DNA from: Alphaproteobacteria bacterium
Lineage (GTDB): Bacteria; Pseudomonadota; Alphaproteobacteria; Geminicoccales; Geminicoccaceae
DNA length: 64,000 nt
NCBI GenBank assembly: GCA_027045875.1
Contig: JALUAG010000106.1
Span: 38,769 to 102,768 of the forward strand
Reading direction: 5' to 3'
Below the pieces are notes generated by a model. It did no database searches and had not been told where the DNA came from. It saw nothing but the letters and a program-made list of their open reading frames with translations. Shown in pieces: positions 44,228-53,182 of this stretch (the stretch's first letter is position 1; each line of letters opens with the position of its first letter). The position numbers were made by a program, and so were the translations under genes.

Positions 44228-45806
44228 CCGCCCGCCCGAGCCGGAATGGCTCGCCGGCGTGCCGCGCTATCCCACCAAGCACATCGCGGTCTTCATCTAC
44301 GGGCTGACCGGCGGCGGGGCGCAGCGGCGCACCGTCACCCTCGCCAACGCCTTCGCCGCCTGCGGCCATCAGGTGGATCTCGTGCTGGTGCGGGGCGAGG
44401 GGGTGCTGGAGCCGCAGCTCGCTCCGCGGGTGCGGGTGGTCGCCCTCGACCGCACGGATCGCCTCCTGGGCCGGGCGATCCGCGCGAGCCGCACCCGCGG
44501 CGTCCAGACCTTCGCCAGCATTCCGGCGCTGGCCCGCTACCTGCGCCGGCAGCAGCCCGATCTCCTGCTGTCGGCCGCCTCCCACGTCAATCTGGTGGCG
44601 GTGGCGGGCTGGCGCCTCGCCCGTCTGCCCATCGCGCTGGTGCTGCGGGCGAGCAACCATCCGACCGGCAATCTCGCCAACTTCCCCCCCGCCCAGCGCC
44701 TCGTCCGCGCCTGGATGCGCTGGCTCACCCGGCGCTTCTATCCGCGCGCCGATCTGGTGGTCACCGTCTCGCACGGGGTGGCGGAGGAGCTGGCGCGCCT
44801 CACCGGCATCCCGCGCGAGCGCATCGTCACGATATACAATCCCGTGACCACCCCGGCGCTCGCCGACCACATGGCCGAGCCCCTCGACCATCCCTGGCTC
44901 GCGGCCTCCGACGCGCCCCTCGTGCTGGCCGCCGGCACCTTCAAGATCCAGAAGGATTTCCGCACCCTCGTCGATGCCTTCGCCCGACTGCGCCGGGAGC
45001 GGCGGGTGCGGCTCGCCATCCTCGGCGACGGCCCGCTGCGCCCCGCCATCGCCCAGCGGGTCCGCGAACTGGGGCTCGAGGAGGAGGTGCTGCTGCCCGG
45101 CTTCATCCTCAATCCCCTGCCCTGGATGCGTCGGGCCTCGCTGTTCGTGCTGTCCTCGATGTGGGAGGGGCTGCCCGGGGTGCTGATCGAGGCCATGGCT
45201 TGCGGCTGCCCGGTGGTCGCCACCGACTGTCCGAGCGGCCCGCGGGAGATCCTCGAGGAGGGGCGTTACGGGCCGCTCGTGCCGGTGGGCGACGCGCGGG
45301 CGCTGGCCGCCGCCATGGCCGCCCAGCTCGACCGGCCGACGCCGGCCGATCTCCTGCGGGCGCGGGCCGCGGCCTTCGATCTGCCGCGGGCGGTGGCCCG
45401 CTATCTGGAACTGTTCGAGGCCTGCATCCACGCCCGGGTGCCGCGGCGCCTCGCCCGCATCCCGCCGTGGCCGCTCAAGGTGCCCCTGACCTACACGAGC
45501 GAGGACGGGCTCGACTACGTGCTGGGCCGACTGGGCCTCGCCCGCGTCGATCTCTTTCGCCCCTTCGCCGGCAATGCGGAGCACCGCCAGCTCATGGCGC
45601 GGATGATGGAACGCCTCGGGGTGGACGTCGGCCGGGCGGTGGAGCTCGCCTGGGCCCAGCTGCGCGAGGCGGACGCCCGCTGCGCCGCCTGCGAGGCGGT
45701 GCGGGCCTGCCGCCAGTGGCTGCGCCAGCCGACCGCCGAGCCGCCCGATTTCTGTCCCAACCTGCCGTTGTTCCGCCACCTTGCCGCACCCGCCGCCGTG
45801 CGATAG
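44187..45806 (+). CDS. GT4-type glycosyltransferase fused to a DUF6455-like Cys domain
   Basis: 539 residues from the ATG at 44187, six bases after GGAG. Residues about 30-420 are a GT4 enzyme (AVFIYGLTGGGAQRRTVTLA; AAGTFKIQKDFRTLVDAFAR; SSMWEGLPGVLIEAMACGCP). A C-terminal domain of about 110 residues follows: LMARMMERLGVDVGRAVELA and C499-x2-C502-x5-C508 with a final C523 (DFCPN), resembling free-standing DUF6455 proteins. The Cys set could bind a metal or Fe-S cluster. The first two GTs lack this domain. A fusion of these two modules is unfamiliar to me. Confidence 0.83.
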   Translation: MSATHHRMPKPRPDRPPEPEWLAGVPRYPTKHIAVFIYGLTGGGAQRRTVTLANAFAACGHQVDLVLVRGEGVLEPQLAPRVRVVALDRTDRLLGRAIRASRTRGVQTFASIPALARYLRRQQPDLLLSAASHVNLVAVAGWRLARLPIALVLRASNHPTGNLANFPPAQRLVRAWMRWLTRRFYPRADLVVTVSHGVAEELARLTGIPRERIVTIYNPVTTPALADHMAEPLDHPWLAASDAPLVLAAGTFKIQKDFRTLVDAFARLRRERRVRLAILGDGPLRPAIAQRVRELGLEEEVLLPGFILNPLPWMRRASLFVLSSMWEGLPGVLIEAMACGCPVVATDCPSGPREILEEGRYGPLVPVGDARALAAAMAAQLDRPTPADLLRARAAAFDLPRAVARYLELFEACIHARVPRRLARIPPWPLKVPLTYTSEDGLDYVLGRLGLARVDLFRPFAGNAEHRQLMARMMERLGVDVGRAVELAWAQLREADARCAACEAVRACRQWLRQPTAEPPDFCPNLPLFRHLAAPAAVR

Positions 45807-45846
45807 GAGACGCGCTCGCGCGAAACAGCACGGAGGACCAGAGCCG

Positions 45847-46092
45847 ATGGCCGATGTCGGAGGAATCGCCGGCGACCGTCTGAGAGGCTTCATCGAGCGC
45901 GTCGAGCGTCTCGAGGAGGAGAAGCGGGAGCTCCTCGAGCGGATCCGGGAGGTCTACGCCGAGGCCAAGGCGGACGGCTTCGACGTCAAGGTCATGCGCC
46001 AGCTCGTCCGCCTGCGCCGCATGAAGCCCCAGGAACGGGGCGAGCAGGAAGAGCTCCTCGAGCTCTACAAGAGCGCCATCGGCATGGTCTGA
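45847..46092 (+). CDS. gapR: GapR family nucleoid-associated protein (DUF2312)
   Basis: 81 residues, the normal size. It is nearly all helix, with a coiled coil (RLRGFIERVERLEEEKRELL) and the conserved end VYAEAKADGFDVKVMRQLVR, then LYKSAIGM. In Caulobacter GapR is an essential protein that encircles overtwisted DNA ahead of replication and transcription. CGGAGG lies upstream of the ATG. Confidence 0.93.
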   Translation: MADVGGIAGDRLRGFIERVERLEEEKRELLERIREVYAEAKADGFDVKVMRQLVRLRRMKPQERGEQEELLELYKSAIGMV

Positions 46093-46100
46093 AGGCGGCC

Positions 46101-46121
46101 GCCCCGCGGCACGGGCGGGGC
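46101..46121. terminator. GC-rich hairpin between gapR and the convergent glutamine-synthetase-like gene
   Basis: GCCCCGC / GCGGGGC (46101-46107 with 46115-46121), loop of seven. There is no T run, so it may only weakly terminate. Confidence 0.35.
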
Positions 46122-46137
46122 ATCGCCCCTTCCCTCC

Positions 46138-47493
46138 TCAGGCGCGTTCGAAGTAGCGCAGGCGCTCCCAGTCGGTGACCACCTGGTCGAACACCGACAC
46201 CTCCCAGCGGGCGGCATGGACGTAGTGGTCCACCACCGCGTCGCCCAGCGCCGCGCGCAGCGCCGTCGAGCCGTCGAGCAGCTCCGCCGCCTCGCGCAGC
46301 GTGCGCGGCAGCGCCGGTACCTCGTGCGAGCGGTAGGCGTCGCCCGTGTATTCGGGGCCGGGATCGAGGCGGTGGTCGATGCCGTGGAGGCCGGCCGCCA
46401 GCATCGCCGTGTAGGCCAGATAGGGGTTCACGTCGGCGCCCGGCATGCGGCATTCGACGCGGGTCGAGGATCCGTGGCCGACGATGCGGAAGCCGGCGGT
46501 GCGGTTGTCGCGGCTCCAGACGATGTTGGTGGGGGCGAAGGAACCGGCCTGGAAGCGCTTGTAGGAATTGACGTAGGGGGCGAGGAAGAGGGTGTACTCG
46601 CGGGCCAGGGCCAGCTGGCCGGCGAGGAAGTGGCGGAAGGTGTCGTTCTCGTGCCCCGCCTCGTCGACGAAGGCGGGCCGGCCGTCGCTCGTCCACAGGC
46701 TCGCGTGGATGTGGCAGGAGTTGCCGGCGAGATCCTGGCGCCACTTGGCCATGAAGGTGACCGCCTTGCCTTGGAGATGGGCGATCTCCTTGACCCCGTT
46801 CTTGTAGATCACGTGCCGGTCGGCCATCTCCAGGGCCTCGGCGTAGACGAGGTTGAGCTCCTCCTGGCCGGGACCCCATTCCCCCTTGGAGAACTCCACC
46901 GGCACCCCGGCGGCGTCCATGCCGTTGCGGATCGCCCGCATCAGCGGCTCGCGCTTGGTGGTCTCGAAGACGTGGTAGTCCTCGATGTACCAGCCGGCGG
47001 TCCGCAGATCGCGATAGTCCTTGTCGCGGCAGGTGCGGTAGTCCTCGTCGAAGACGTAGAACTCGAGCTCGGAGGCCATCTTGGCGCCGAGATCGCGCTC
47101 GGCGAGGCGGGCCAGCTGCCGCTTCAGCATCGCCCGCGGACTGTGGGCCAGCTCGTTGCCCTCGTGATCGCAGACGTCGCCCAGTACGAGGGCGGTGCCC
47201 GGCAGCCAGGGAATGCGGCGCAGAGTCGAAAGATCCGGGCGGACGGCGAAATCGCCGTAGCCCCGCTCCCAGGAGGCGACCGCGAAACCGGGAACCGGCT
47301 CCATCTCCATGTCGAGGGCGAGGAGATAGTCGCAGGCGTGCCATTCCTTGTGGACCGCGTCGAGGAAGTAGTGGCCGGTGACGCGCTTGCCGATCAGCCG
47401 CCCCTGCATGTCGGTGAAGGCCGCCACCACGGTGTCGATCTCGCCGGTGCCGACCAGCTCCTCCAGCTCCTCGATGGTCATCTTTCCGGGCAT
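46138..47493 (-). CDS. Glutamine-synthetase family ligase
   Basis: 451 residues. Beta-grasp N-terminus (FTDMQGRLIGKRVTGHYFLD) and catalytic barrel: metal and ATP residues in KMASELEFYVFDEDY, EFSKGEWGPGQEELNL, GNSCHIHASLW and VECRMPGADVNPYLAY. The sequence lacks the adenylation-loop Tyr region of GlnA and matches gamma-glutamyl-amine ligases (PuuA/GlnT-like), so the ammonia site may accept an amine or polyamine. The substrate is not certain. AGGGAAGGG precedes the ATG. Confidence 0.85.
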   Translation of the reverse strand: MPGKMTIEELEELVGTGEIDTVVAAFTDMQGRLIGKRVTGHYFLDAVHKEWHACDYLLALDMEMEPVPGFAVASWERGYGDFAVRPDLSTLRRIPWLPGTALVLGDVCDHEGNELAHSPRAMLKRQLARLAERDLGAKMASELEFYVFDEDYRTCRDKDYRDLRTAGWYIEDYHVFETTKREPLMRAIRNGMDAAGVPVEFSKGEWGPGQEELNLVYAEALEMADRHVIYKNGVKEIAHLQGKAVTFMAKWRQDLAGNSCHIHASLWTSDGRPAFVDEAGHENDTFRHFLAGQLALAREYTLFLAPYVNSYKRFQAGSFAPTNIVWSRDNRTAGFRIVGHGSSTRVECRMPGADVNPYLAYTAMLAAGLHGIDHRLDPGPEYTGDAYRSHEVPALPRTLREAAELLDGSTALRAALGDAVVDHYVHAARWEVSVFDQVVTDWERLRYFERA

Positions 47494-47693
47494 GGTGCTT
47501 CCCTTCCCTCGCTGCGAGCTCTGCTTCCGGGGTTGTCCCGGGCCGTGGTGTAGCGCAGATTCGCGAGGCGGTGCAGGGGCCTCTTGGCAGGAGGGGACGG
47601 ACCCTGGCGGCAGCCCGGGAGGCGGGTGCCGGCCGGTTCGCGCCGTCGCCTGCGAGGCCCCACGATCAGGTACGAACGGCAGGGAGAGAGGCC

Positions 47694-48083
47694 ATGACCC
47701 CGACCACCACCAGGACCGCCCAGGACATGGTCCGATCGGCGCTGGCCGAGATCGAGACCATCACGGTGGGCGAGGCCCGCGAGCTCCTGGGACGCGACGA
47801 TGTGGTGTTCGTCGACGTGCGCGAGACGGTGGAGTACGAGCAGGGGACCATTCCCCACGCCGTCCACGTGCCACGCGGCATGCTCGAATGGTACGCCGAC
47901 CCCACCCTGCCCATCCACAAGGCCGAGCTGCGCTCGGGCAAGCGGCTGGTGCTCTTCTGTGCCGCCGGCGGCCGCTCGGCTCTCGCCGCCCGGACCCTGA
48001 AGGAAATGGGAATCGACAACCTGTGCCACATGGCCGGCGGCTTCGCCGCCTGGAAGGAGGCCGGCCTGCCGGTCAGGCGGTGA
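47694..48083 (+). CDS. Single-domain rhodanese-like sulfurtransferase
   Basis: 129 residues from the ATG at 47694, behind GGGAGAGAGG; the frame upstream to 47571 is not conserved. One rhodanese domain with VFVDVRETVEYEQGTIPHAV and the catalytic Cys at 89 in FCAAGGRSALAA, a six-residue active loop as in rhodaneses. It probably carries persulfide sulfur; the acceptor is unknown. Confidence 0.88.
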   Translation: MTPTTTRTAQDMVRSALAEIETITVGEARELLGRDDVVFVDVRETVEYEQGTIPHAVHVPRGMLEWYADPTLPIHKAELRSGKRLVLFCAAGGRSALAARTLKEMGIDNLCHMAGGFAAWKEAGLPVRR

Positions 48084-48098
48084 GGTGTCGGCCGCCCC

Positions 48099-48290
48099 TC
48101 AGCCCCCTTCCTCGGAGCGCTCCGGCGGCCGGCCGGTGTTCTGGGTGATGAGGGAGAAGATCATCACCACCCCGAACAGGAACAGCAGATAGCCGAACAG
48201 GGCGAACGTGCTGTCGGCGGCGCGGCTGGCGAGGAAGAGCCCGAACAGCGACAACAGCCCCATCAGTGTGCCCAGCACCCAGCTTCCCAT
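48099..48290 (-). CDS. Small membrane protein, 63 residues
   Basis: Hydrophobic segments at about 4-20 and 28-48 (FALFGYLLFLFGVVMIFSLI), and a polar C-terminus NTGRPPERSEEGG. Small membrane proteins of this kind are common near cytochrome oxidase genes, and the cco operon starts 1.1 kb away in the other direction. It follows the DUF2189 gene with a 39-base gap, so it is probably in that operon. Function unknown. Confidence 0.6.
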   Translation of the reverse strand: MGSWVLGTLMGLLSLFGLFLASRAADSTFALFGYLLFLFGVVMIFSLITQNTGRPPERSEEGG

Positions 48291-48329
48291 GATCGTCCCA
48301 TCCCCGAAGACAAGAGATTCGACGGCCGG

Positions 48330-49124
48330 TCAGGCGGCATCCTCGCCGGAGAGGACGAGATCCCGGTAGGCGTGCCAGCTCGCGTGACCGACCAGCGGCA
48401 GGGTGATAACCAGACCGAGATAGAGAGTCACGAGCCCGAAGGCGATGAAGACGACGATCAGCAATCCCCACAGCAGCATGGGGACGAAGTTCGACTGCAC
48501 CGCGCGCACGCTGGCGGCCACCGCCTCGATGATGCTGGCCTCCGGCCGGTCGAGGAGCAGCGGCACCGAGATCACGCTGAGGCTGTAGGCGACGAAGGCG
48601 AACAGGGCGCCGACGGCGGTGCCGATCACCAGGAACGGCAGGGCGTCGGCGGTGAAGAAGGTCTCGACGATCAGGTTCTCGACCGACGGCGGTTCCAGCC
48701 CGAAGTAGAGGAAGAACAGAAGCGCCGCCGTGCGCACCCAGAAGAACCACAGCAGCAGCAGGACGACGCCCATCAGGGCGATCTGCAGGGCGTTGCGGCG
48801 GAAGGCCAGGATCGCTTCGCCGAGACCGGTCGGCAGCCCCTCCTCGGCGCGCCGGCTGACCTCGTAGAGGCCGACGGTGAGGATCGGCCCCACCAGCAGG
48901 AAGCCGCCCGCCAGCGGCAGCAGGAGATAGAGCATGTCCGCCCAGATGAGGCCCAGCGTCAGCAGATAGCTGGTAACCGCGGCGACGACGCCGTAGGCGA
49001 GACTGACCCCGGGGTTGCGACGCATGTCCTGCCAGCCCCGGGCCAGCCAGGCCCAGGGGCGGTCGAGATCGATGCTCCGGATCTGCAACGGTTTCGGCGC
49101 GAAGACGGGAACGGCCTGCCCCAT
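48330..49124 (-). CDS. DUF2189 family integral membrane protein
   Basis: 264 residues from the ATG at 49124, with GGGAGGGG just before it; an upstream in-frame start at 49163 adds 13 basic residues. The conserved N-terminal RSIDLDRPWAWLARGWQDMR precedes about six membrane segments. DUF2189 proteins are typical neighbours of cbb3 oxidase genes, and this one is divergent from ccoN. Biochemical role unknown. Confidence 0.82.
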   Translation of the reverse strand: MGQAVPVFAPKPLQIRSIDLDRPWAWLARGWQDMRRNPGVSLAYGVVAAVTSYLLTLGLIWADMLYLLLPLAGGFLLVGPILTVGLYEVSRRAEEGLPTGLGEAILAFRRNALQIALMGVVLLLLWFFWVRTAALLFFLYFGLEPPSVENLIVETFFTADALPFLVIGTAVGALFAFVAYSLSVISVPLLLDRPEASIIEAVAASVRAVQSNFVPMLLWGLLIVVFIAFGLVTLYLGLVITLPLVGHASWHAYRDLVLSGEDAA

Positions 49125-49211
49125 GGTTCCCCTCCCTTTTCGGCTACGACGACCCATCGACAAGAATAACCGCGTATCGCGGTCGTGGATAGAGGCACTC
49201 TAATCTAAAAT

Positions 49212-49226
49212 GTGACAATGCGTCAC
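49212..49226. promoter_or_regulatory. Palindrome GTGAC-N5-GTCAC upstream of ccoN
   Basis: GTGACAATGCGTCAC is a perfect 15-bp inverted repeat in the 242-bp gap between the DUF2189 gene and ccoN. The arms resemble CRP/FNR-superfamily half-sites, which would suit an oxygen-regulated oxidase, but it is not the canonical TTGAT-N4-ATCAA. Confidence 0.45.
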
Positions 49227-49366
49227 CTTTGCCGGCGGATCGCGTATGGGCAGGATCCGGGTCGTCGAAGCGGGCTTCGTAGGAGCGGATCGGAAGAGGC
49301 GGCCGAGCAGCGGCGGATCGGATCCCCGGCTCGGCCCCCGACGCGGGCCTTCCTGGAGGGGATCAC

Positions 49367-50848
49367 ATGGCAGTGGCAGCAGCGCATGCCGCGGGTGTGC
49401 GGGCGGAAACGGCGTACAACGAGGACATCGTCCGGCTGTTCACCGTCGCCACCATCTTCTGGGGCATCGTCGGCTTTCTCGTCGGCGTCTACATCGCCTT
49501 CCAGCTCGCCTATCCGGTACTCAATCTGGGCCTCGAATGGACCACCTTCGGCCGTCTGCGGCCGATCCACACTTCGGCGGTGATCTTCGCCTTCGGCGGC
49601 AACGCGCTGCTCGCCACCTCCCTCTACGTCGTCCAGCGCACCTGCCGCACCAGCCTGTTCGGCGGCCCCGCCCTCGCGAGCTTCCTGTTCTGGGGCTACC
49701 AGCTGTTCATCGTCCTCGCCGCCCTCGGCTATCTGCTGGGCGTCACCCAGAGCAAGGAGTACGCGGAGCCGGAGTGGTACGTGGACCTCTGGCTGACGCT
49801 CGTGTGGGTGGTCTATCTGGTGATCTTCTTCGGCACCCTGCTGCGTCGCAAGGAGCCGCACATCTACGTGGCCAACTGGTTCTACCTGGCCTTCATCATC
49901 ACCATCGCCGTCCTGCACATCTTCAACAATCTGGCCGTGCCGGTGAGCTGGACCGGCACCAAGAGCTACTCGCTGTTCGCCGGGGTGCAGGACGCGCTCG
50001 TCCAGTGGTGGTACGGCCACAACGCGGTCGGCTTCTTCCTCACCGCCGGTTTCCTGGGCATGATGTACTACTTCGTGCCCAAGCAGGCGGAGCGGCCGAT
50101 CTATTCCTATCGCCTGTCGATCGTCCATTTCTGGGCGCTCATCTTCCTCTACATCTGGGCCGGGCCGCACCATCTCCACTACACGGCGCTGCCCGACTGG
50201 GCGCAGGTCCTCGGCATGACCTTCTCGGTGATGCTGTGGATGCCGTCCTGGGGCGGCATGATCAACGGGTTGATGACCCTCTCCGGCGCCTGGGACAAGC
50301 TCAGGTGGGATCCGGTGTTGCGCTTCCTCGTGGTGTCGGTGGCCTTCTACGGCATGAGCACCTTCGAAGGGCCGCTCATGTCGGTGCGCCAGGTCAACGC
50401 CCTCTCCCACTACACCGACTGGACGGTCGGCCACGTCCATTCGGGCGCCCTCGGCTGGGTGGCCTTCGTCACCTTCGGCGCCCTCTACTATCTGGTACCG
50501 CGGTTGTGGAAGGCGGAGCGCCTCTACTCGATCCGGCTCGTCGAGTGGCACTTCTGGATCGCCACCCTGGGCGTCGTCCTCTACATCACCTCGATGTGGG
50601 TATCGGGGATCATGCAGGGCCTCATGTGGCGGTCCTACGACAGCCTCGGTTTCCTGCAGTACTCGTTCGTCGAGACCGTGGCGGCGATGCACCCCTTCTA
50701 CGTCATCCGGGCCTTCGGCGGCGTGCTGTTCCTGATCGGCGCGCTGATCATGGCCTACAACCTGTGGCGCACCATGCGGCGCGAGATCCGCGAGGAGGAG
50801 CTCCTGCCCTCGCAGGCCGGGGCGCTGCGCGTGGCGCCGGCCGAATGA
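49367..50848 (+). CDS. ccoN: cbb3-type cytochrome c oxidase subunit I (CcoN)
   Basis: 493 residues, 12 membrane helices. It holds heme b, heme b3 and CuB, the oxygen-reducing site. His ligands are visible in [15 protein letters not shown] (low-spin heme), [56 protein letters not shown] (CuB pair) and [17 protein letters not shown]. Heme-copper oxidases of this type work at very low oxygen. CTGGAGGGG sits before the ATG. First gene of ccoNOQP. Confidence 0.96.
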   Translation: MAVAAAHAAGVRAETAYNEDIVRLFTVATIFWGIVGFLVGVYIAFQLAYPVLNLGLEWTTFGRLRPIHTSAVIFAFGGNALLATSLYVVQRTCRTSLFGGPALASFLFWGYQLFIVLAALGYLLGVTQSKEYAEPEWYVDLWLTLVWVVYLVIFFGTLLRRKEPHIYVANWFYLAFIITIAVLHIFNNLAVPVSWTGTKSYSLFAGVQDALVQWWYGHNAVGFFLTAGFLGMMYYFVPKQAERPIYSYRLSIVHFWALIFLYIWAGPHHLHYTALPDWAQVLGMTFSVMLWMPSWGGMINGLMTLSGAWDKLRWDPVLRFLVVSVAFYGMSTFEGPLMSVRQVNALSHYTDWTVGHVHSGALGWVAFVTFGALYYLVPRLWKAERLYSIRLVEWHFWIATLGVVLYITSMWVSGIMQGLMWRSYDSLGFLQYSFVETVAAMHPFYVIRAFGGVLFLIGALIMAYNLWRTMRREIREEELLPSQAGALRVAPAE

Positions 50849-50861
50849 GGAGGTACGGGTG

Positions 50862-51587
50862 ATGATCCGGCGTCACGAGATTGTCGAGAAGCGGGCGTTC
50901 GTGCTGGCCGCGCTCATCCTGGTCACGGTGTCGATCGGCGGGATCGTCGAGATCGTGCCCCTGTTCACCATCGAGAGCACCATCGAGCCGGTCAAGGGCG
51001 TGCGGCCCTACAGCCCGCTCGAGCTCGCCGGGCGCAACATCTACATCCGGGAGGGCTGCTACACCTGCCACAGCCAGATGATCCGCCCCTTCCGCGACGA
51101 GGTGGAGCGCTACGGACCATACAGCCTCGCCGCGGAGAGCATGTACGACCATCCCTTCCAATGGGGATCGAAACGCACCGGACCCGATCTCGCGCGGGTG
51201 GGCGGCAAGTATTCCAACGAATGGCAGGCCGCCCATCTCGTCGATCCGCGGAGCGTGGTGCCGGAGAGCGTGATGCCGCCCTACGCCTTCCTGCGGGAGA
51301 AGGATCTCGACTACGACGACATCGCCGACCATCTGCGCGCCAACCGCCTCGTCGGGGTGCCCTACACCGACGAGATGATCGCCGCCGCGGTCGAGGATCT
51401 GCGTGTGCAGGCCGATCCCGAGGGCGACTACGAGGGGCTTCTCTCCCGTTATCCCAAGGCGGCGGTGGGTGATTTCGACGGTCAGCCCGACCGGCTGACC
51501 GAGATGGACGCGCTCATCGCCTATCTGCAGATCCTCGGCCGGATGGTGGACTTCACCGACATCCGCACCGAGGACATCATCCAGTAG
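50862..51587 (+). CDS. ccoO: cbb3-type cytochrome c oxidase subunit II, monoheme cytochrome c (CcoO)
   Basis: 241 residues from the ATG at 50862, eight bases after GAGGAGG (a GTG directly precedes it). One membrane helix (about 12-34), heme c motif CYTCH at 66-70, and an axial-Met candidate in [10 protein letters not shown]. It passes electrons from CcoP to CcoN. 13 bases after ccoN. Confidence 0.95.
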   Translation: MIRRHEIVEKRAFVLAALILVTVSIGGIVEIVPLFTIESTIEPVKGVRPYSPLELAGRNIYIREGCYTCHSQMIRPFRDEVERYGPYSLAAESMYDHPFQWGSKRTGPDLARVGGKYSNEWQAAHLVDPRSVVPESVMPPYAFLREKDLDYDDIADHLRANRLVGVPYTDEMIAAAVEDLRVQADPEGDYEGLLSRYPKAAVGDFDGQPDRLTEMDALIAYLQILGRMVDFTDIRTEDIIQ

Positions 51588-51596
51588 GGGGCGGTG

Positions 51597-51758
51597 ATGG
51601 AAGACGGCGCGCTGCGCATCCTCGACCAGATCTGGCTGATCTGGCTGTTCTCCATCTTCGTGGCCATCGTCGCCTGGGCCATGTGGCCGCGGAACAAGGA
51701 GAAGTTCGAGCGCTACGGACGCATCCCGTTCGAGGGAGACGATCGTCATGGCGAATAA
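51597..51758 (+). CDS. ccoQ: cbb3-type oxidase small subunit CcoQ
   Basis: 53 residues: a single membrane helix (LIWLFSIFVAIVAWAMW, about 14-30) then a basic and acidic tail (PRNKEKFERYGRIPFEGDD). This size, place and helix-plus-charged-tail pattern are typical of CcoQ, which stabilises the complex. It starts nine bases after ccoO and overlaps ccoP by 11 bases. Confidence 0.88.
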   Translation: MEDGALRILDQIWLIWLFSIFVAIVAWAMWPRNKEKFERYGRIPFEGDDRHGE

Positions 51759-52614
51759 GGTGGAAAGGGACGAGGTCACGGGCGTCGAGACCACCGGCCA
51801 CGAATGGGACGGCATCAAGGAGCTCAACAACCCCCTGCCGCGCTGGTGGGTGCTCGTCTTCTACGCGACCATCGCCTTTTCGGTCGTCTGGTGGATCCTC
51901 TACCCGTCCTGGCCCACCCTGACCGGCTACTGGGGCGGGATCCTGGGCAGCAACCAGCGTCTCGACCTCGATCGCAGGATGGCCGAGGCCCGTGCGGCCC
52001 AGGCGCAGTGGCTGGAGAAGATCGCCACCCTCGACACCGAGGCGGTGGCCGCCGATCCGGAGCTGCTGAGCTTCGCCATGCGCGGCGGCGAGGTGGCCTT
52101 CAAGGAGAACTGCGCCGCCTGTCACGGGCTCGGCGGCGCCGGGCAGTTCAACTATCCGTCCCTGGCCGACGACGACTGGCTGTGGGGCGGCACTCTCGCC
52201 GATATCGAGCAGACGATCCGTCACGGCATCCGATTCTACGACGATCCCGACACCCGCGACAGCCAGATGCCCGCCTTCGGCGACATCCTCGAACGGGAGC
52301 AGGTCGAGGATGTGGTCCAGTACGTGCTGTCGCTGTCCGGGCGGGCCGAGGATGGGGAAGCGGCGGCCCGCGGCAGCGAGGTCTTCGCCGAGCAATGCGC
52401 CGCCTGCCACGGCGACGACGGCCGCGGCATGAAGGAGCTCGGCGCCCCCAACCTCACCGACGGGATCTGGCTCTACGGCGGCGAGCCGCAGGACATCCGC
52501 GCCCAGATCCTGAAGCCCCGCCACGGCGTGATGCCCGCCTGGCAGACCCGGCTCGAAGACGAGGTCATCAAGATGGTGACCATCTACGTCCACAATCTGG
52601 GCGGCGGCGAATAG
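51748..52614 (+). CDS. ccoP: cbb3-type cytochrome c oxidase subunit III, diheme cytochrome c (CcoP)
   Basis: 288 residues. N-terminal helix (about 33-53), then two cytochrome c domains with CAACH at 122-126 and 217-221; axial-Met candidates in DSQMPAFGDIL and GVMPAWQTRL. It accepts electrons from soluble cytochrome c. It closes the operon, with a strong hairpin terminator behind it. The assembly genes ccoGHIS are not in this window. Confidence 0.95.
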   Translation: MANKVERDEVTGVETTGHEWDGIKELNNPLPRWWVLVFYATIAFSVVWWILYPSWPTLTGYWGGILGSNQRLDLDRRMAEARAAQAQWLEKIATLDTEAVAADPELLSFAMRGGEVAFKENCAACHGLGGAGQFNYPSLADDDWLWGGTLADIEQTIRHGIRFYDDPDTRDSQMPAFGDILEREQVEDVVQYVLSLSGRAEDGEAAARGSEVFAEQCAACHGDDGRGMKELGAPNLTDGIWLYGGEPQDIRAQILKPRHGVMPAWQTRLEDEVIKMVTIYVHNLGGGE

Positions 52615-52647
52615 ATCGACGGTCGCCTGCGCGCGTTTCCCGGCGGA

Positions 52648-52674
52648 GCGGCGGGCGAATGCCCGCCGCTTTCC
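52648..52674 (+). terminator. Hairpin terminator after ccoP
   Basis: A nine-bp stem GCGGCGGGC / GCCCGCCGC (52648-52656 with 52661-52669) with a four-base loop GAAT, followed by TTTCC. It ends the cco operon. Confidence 0.7.
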
Positions 52675-52692
52675 GTTAGGCCCCCCGGTGGC

Positions 52693-52971
52693 TCAGTGGA
52701 TGCGGAATTCGTGGCGCACGTGGCTCCACCGGCCGGGCGCGATCAGCTCGGCGTGGGTGAGATAGACGCTGTGCAGCTTGCCCTCGATGTGGCGCGTCCA
52801 GAAATCGAGGAAGCGGCGGGTCTCGGGAAACCCGGGGACGCGATCGTAATGCTGCAAGATGAAGCTCTGCAGCACCCCCGGATGGTCGGGCAGGTGATAG
52901 ATGATCTCCATGGTGGCCAGGCGGTAGCCCGCGAGCTGGAGCTCGAACGCGCGATCGACGTCGACGGCCAT
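52693..52971 (-). CDS. usg: Usg family protein
   Basis: 92 residues from the ATG at 52971, seven bases after AAGGAG; an in-frame start at 53055 adds non-conserved sequence. The family motifs are clear: FELQLAGYRLATMEIIYHLP, DHPGVLQSFILQHYD and RFLDFWTRHIEGKLHSV. Usg is a small alphaproteobacterial protein with no known biochemical function. It is transcribed away from groESL. Confidence 0.88.
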   Translation of the reverse strand: MAVDVDRAFELQLAGYRLATMEIIYHLPDHPGVLQSFILQHYDRVPGFPETRRFLDFWTRHIEGKLHSVYLTHAELIAPGRWSHVRHEFRIH

Positions 52972-53096
52972 GCTCTGCTCCTTCACCTGTTGCACCTGTC
53001 GCATCGGTCTTCGCCGGGCAGGCGAGAGGAAACTCTGCGTCAGGTGAGGGGGCACGTCAAGAGCGCTTCGAAAATTATCGAGCCAAAATCAATGAG

Positions 53097-53123
53097 TTAG
53101 CAGCGATGCCGGGGGAGTGCTGA
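53097..53123. promoter_or_regulatory. Second, degenerate CIRCE-like element upstream of groESL
   Basis: TTAGCAGCG-N9-GAGTGCTGA keeps the nine-base arms and nine-base spacer of CIRCE (TTAGCACTC-N9-GAGTGCTAA) with three mismatches. It lies 86 bp upstream of the canonical copy. Confidence 0.55.
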
Positions 53124-53143
53124 CAGAATCCGGCGATTCCGCT

Positions 53144-53172
53144 CTTGAAGGCGGCGGCGGAGCTTCCTACGT
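53144..53172 (+). promoter_or_regulatory. RpoH (sigma32)-type promoter of groESL
   Basis: CTTG (53144-53147, within CTTGAA), an 18-bp spacer and CCTACGT (53166-53172) fit the alphaproteobacterial heat-shock consensus CTTG-N17/18-CYTATNT. It lies just upstream of the canonical CIRCE element. Confidence 0.6.
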
Positions 53173-53182
53173 AGCGGTCGAC

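Noticed and set aside
43125..45893. Long minus-strand frame across the glycosyltransferases
   Set aside because: Antisense of three clear GT4 genes; composition only, no protein family.
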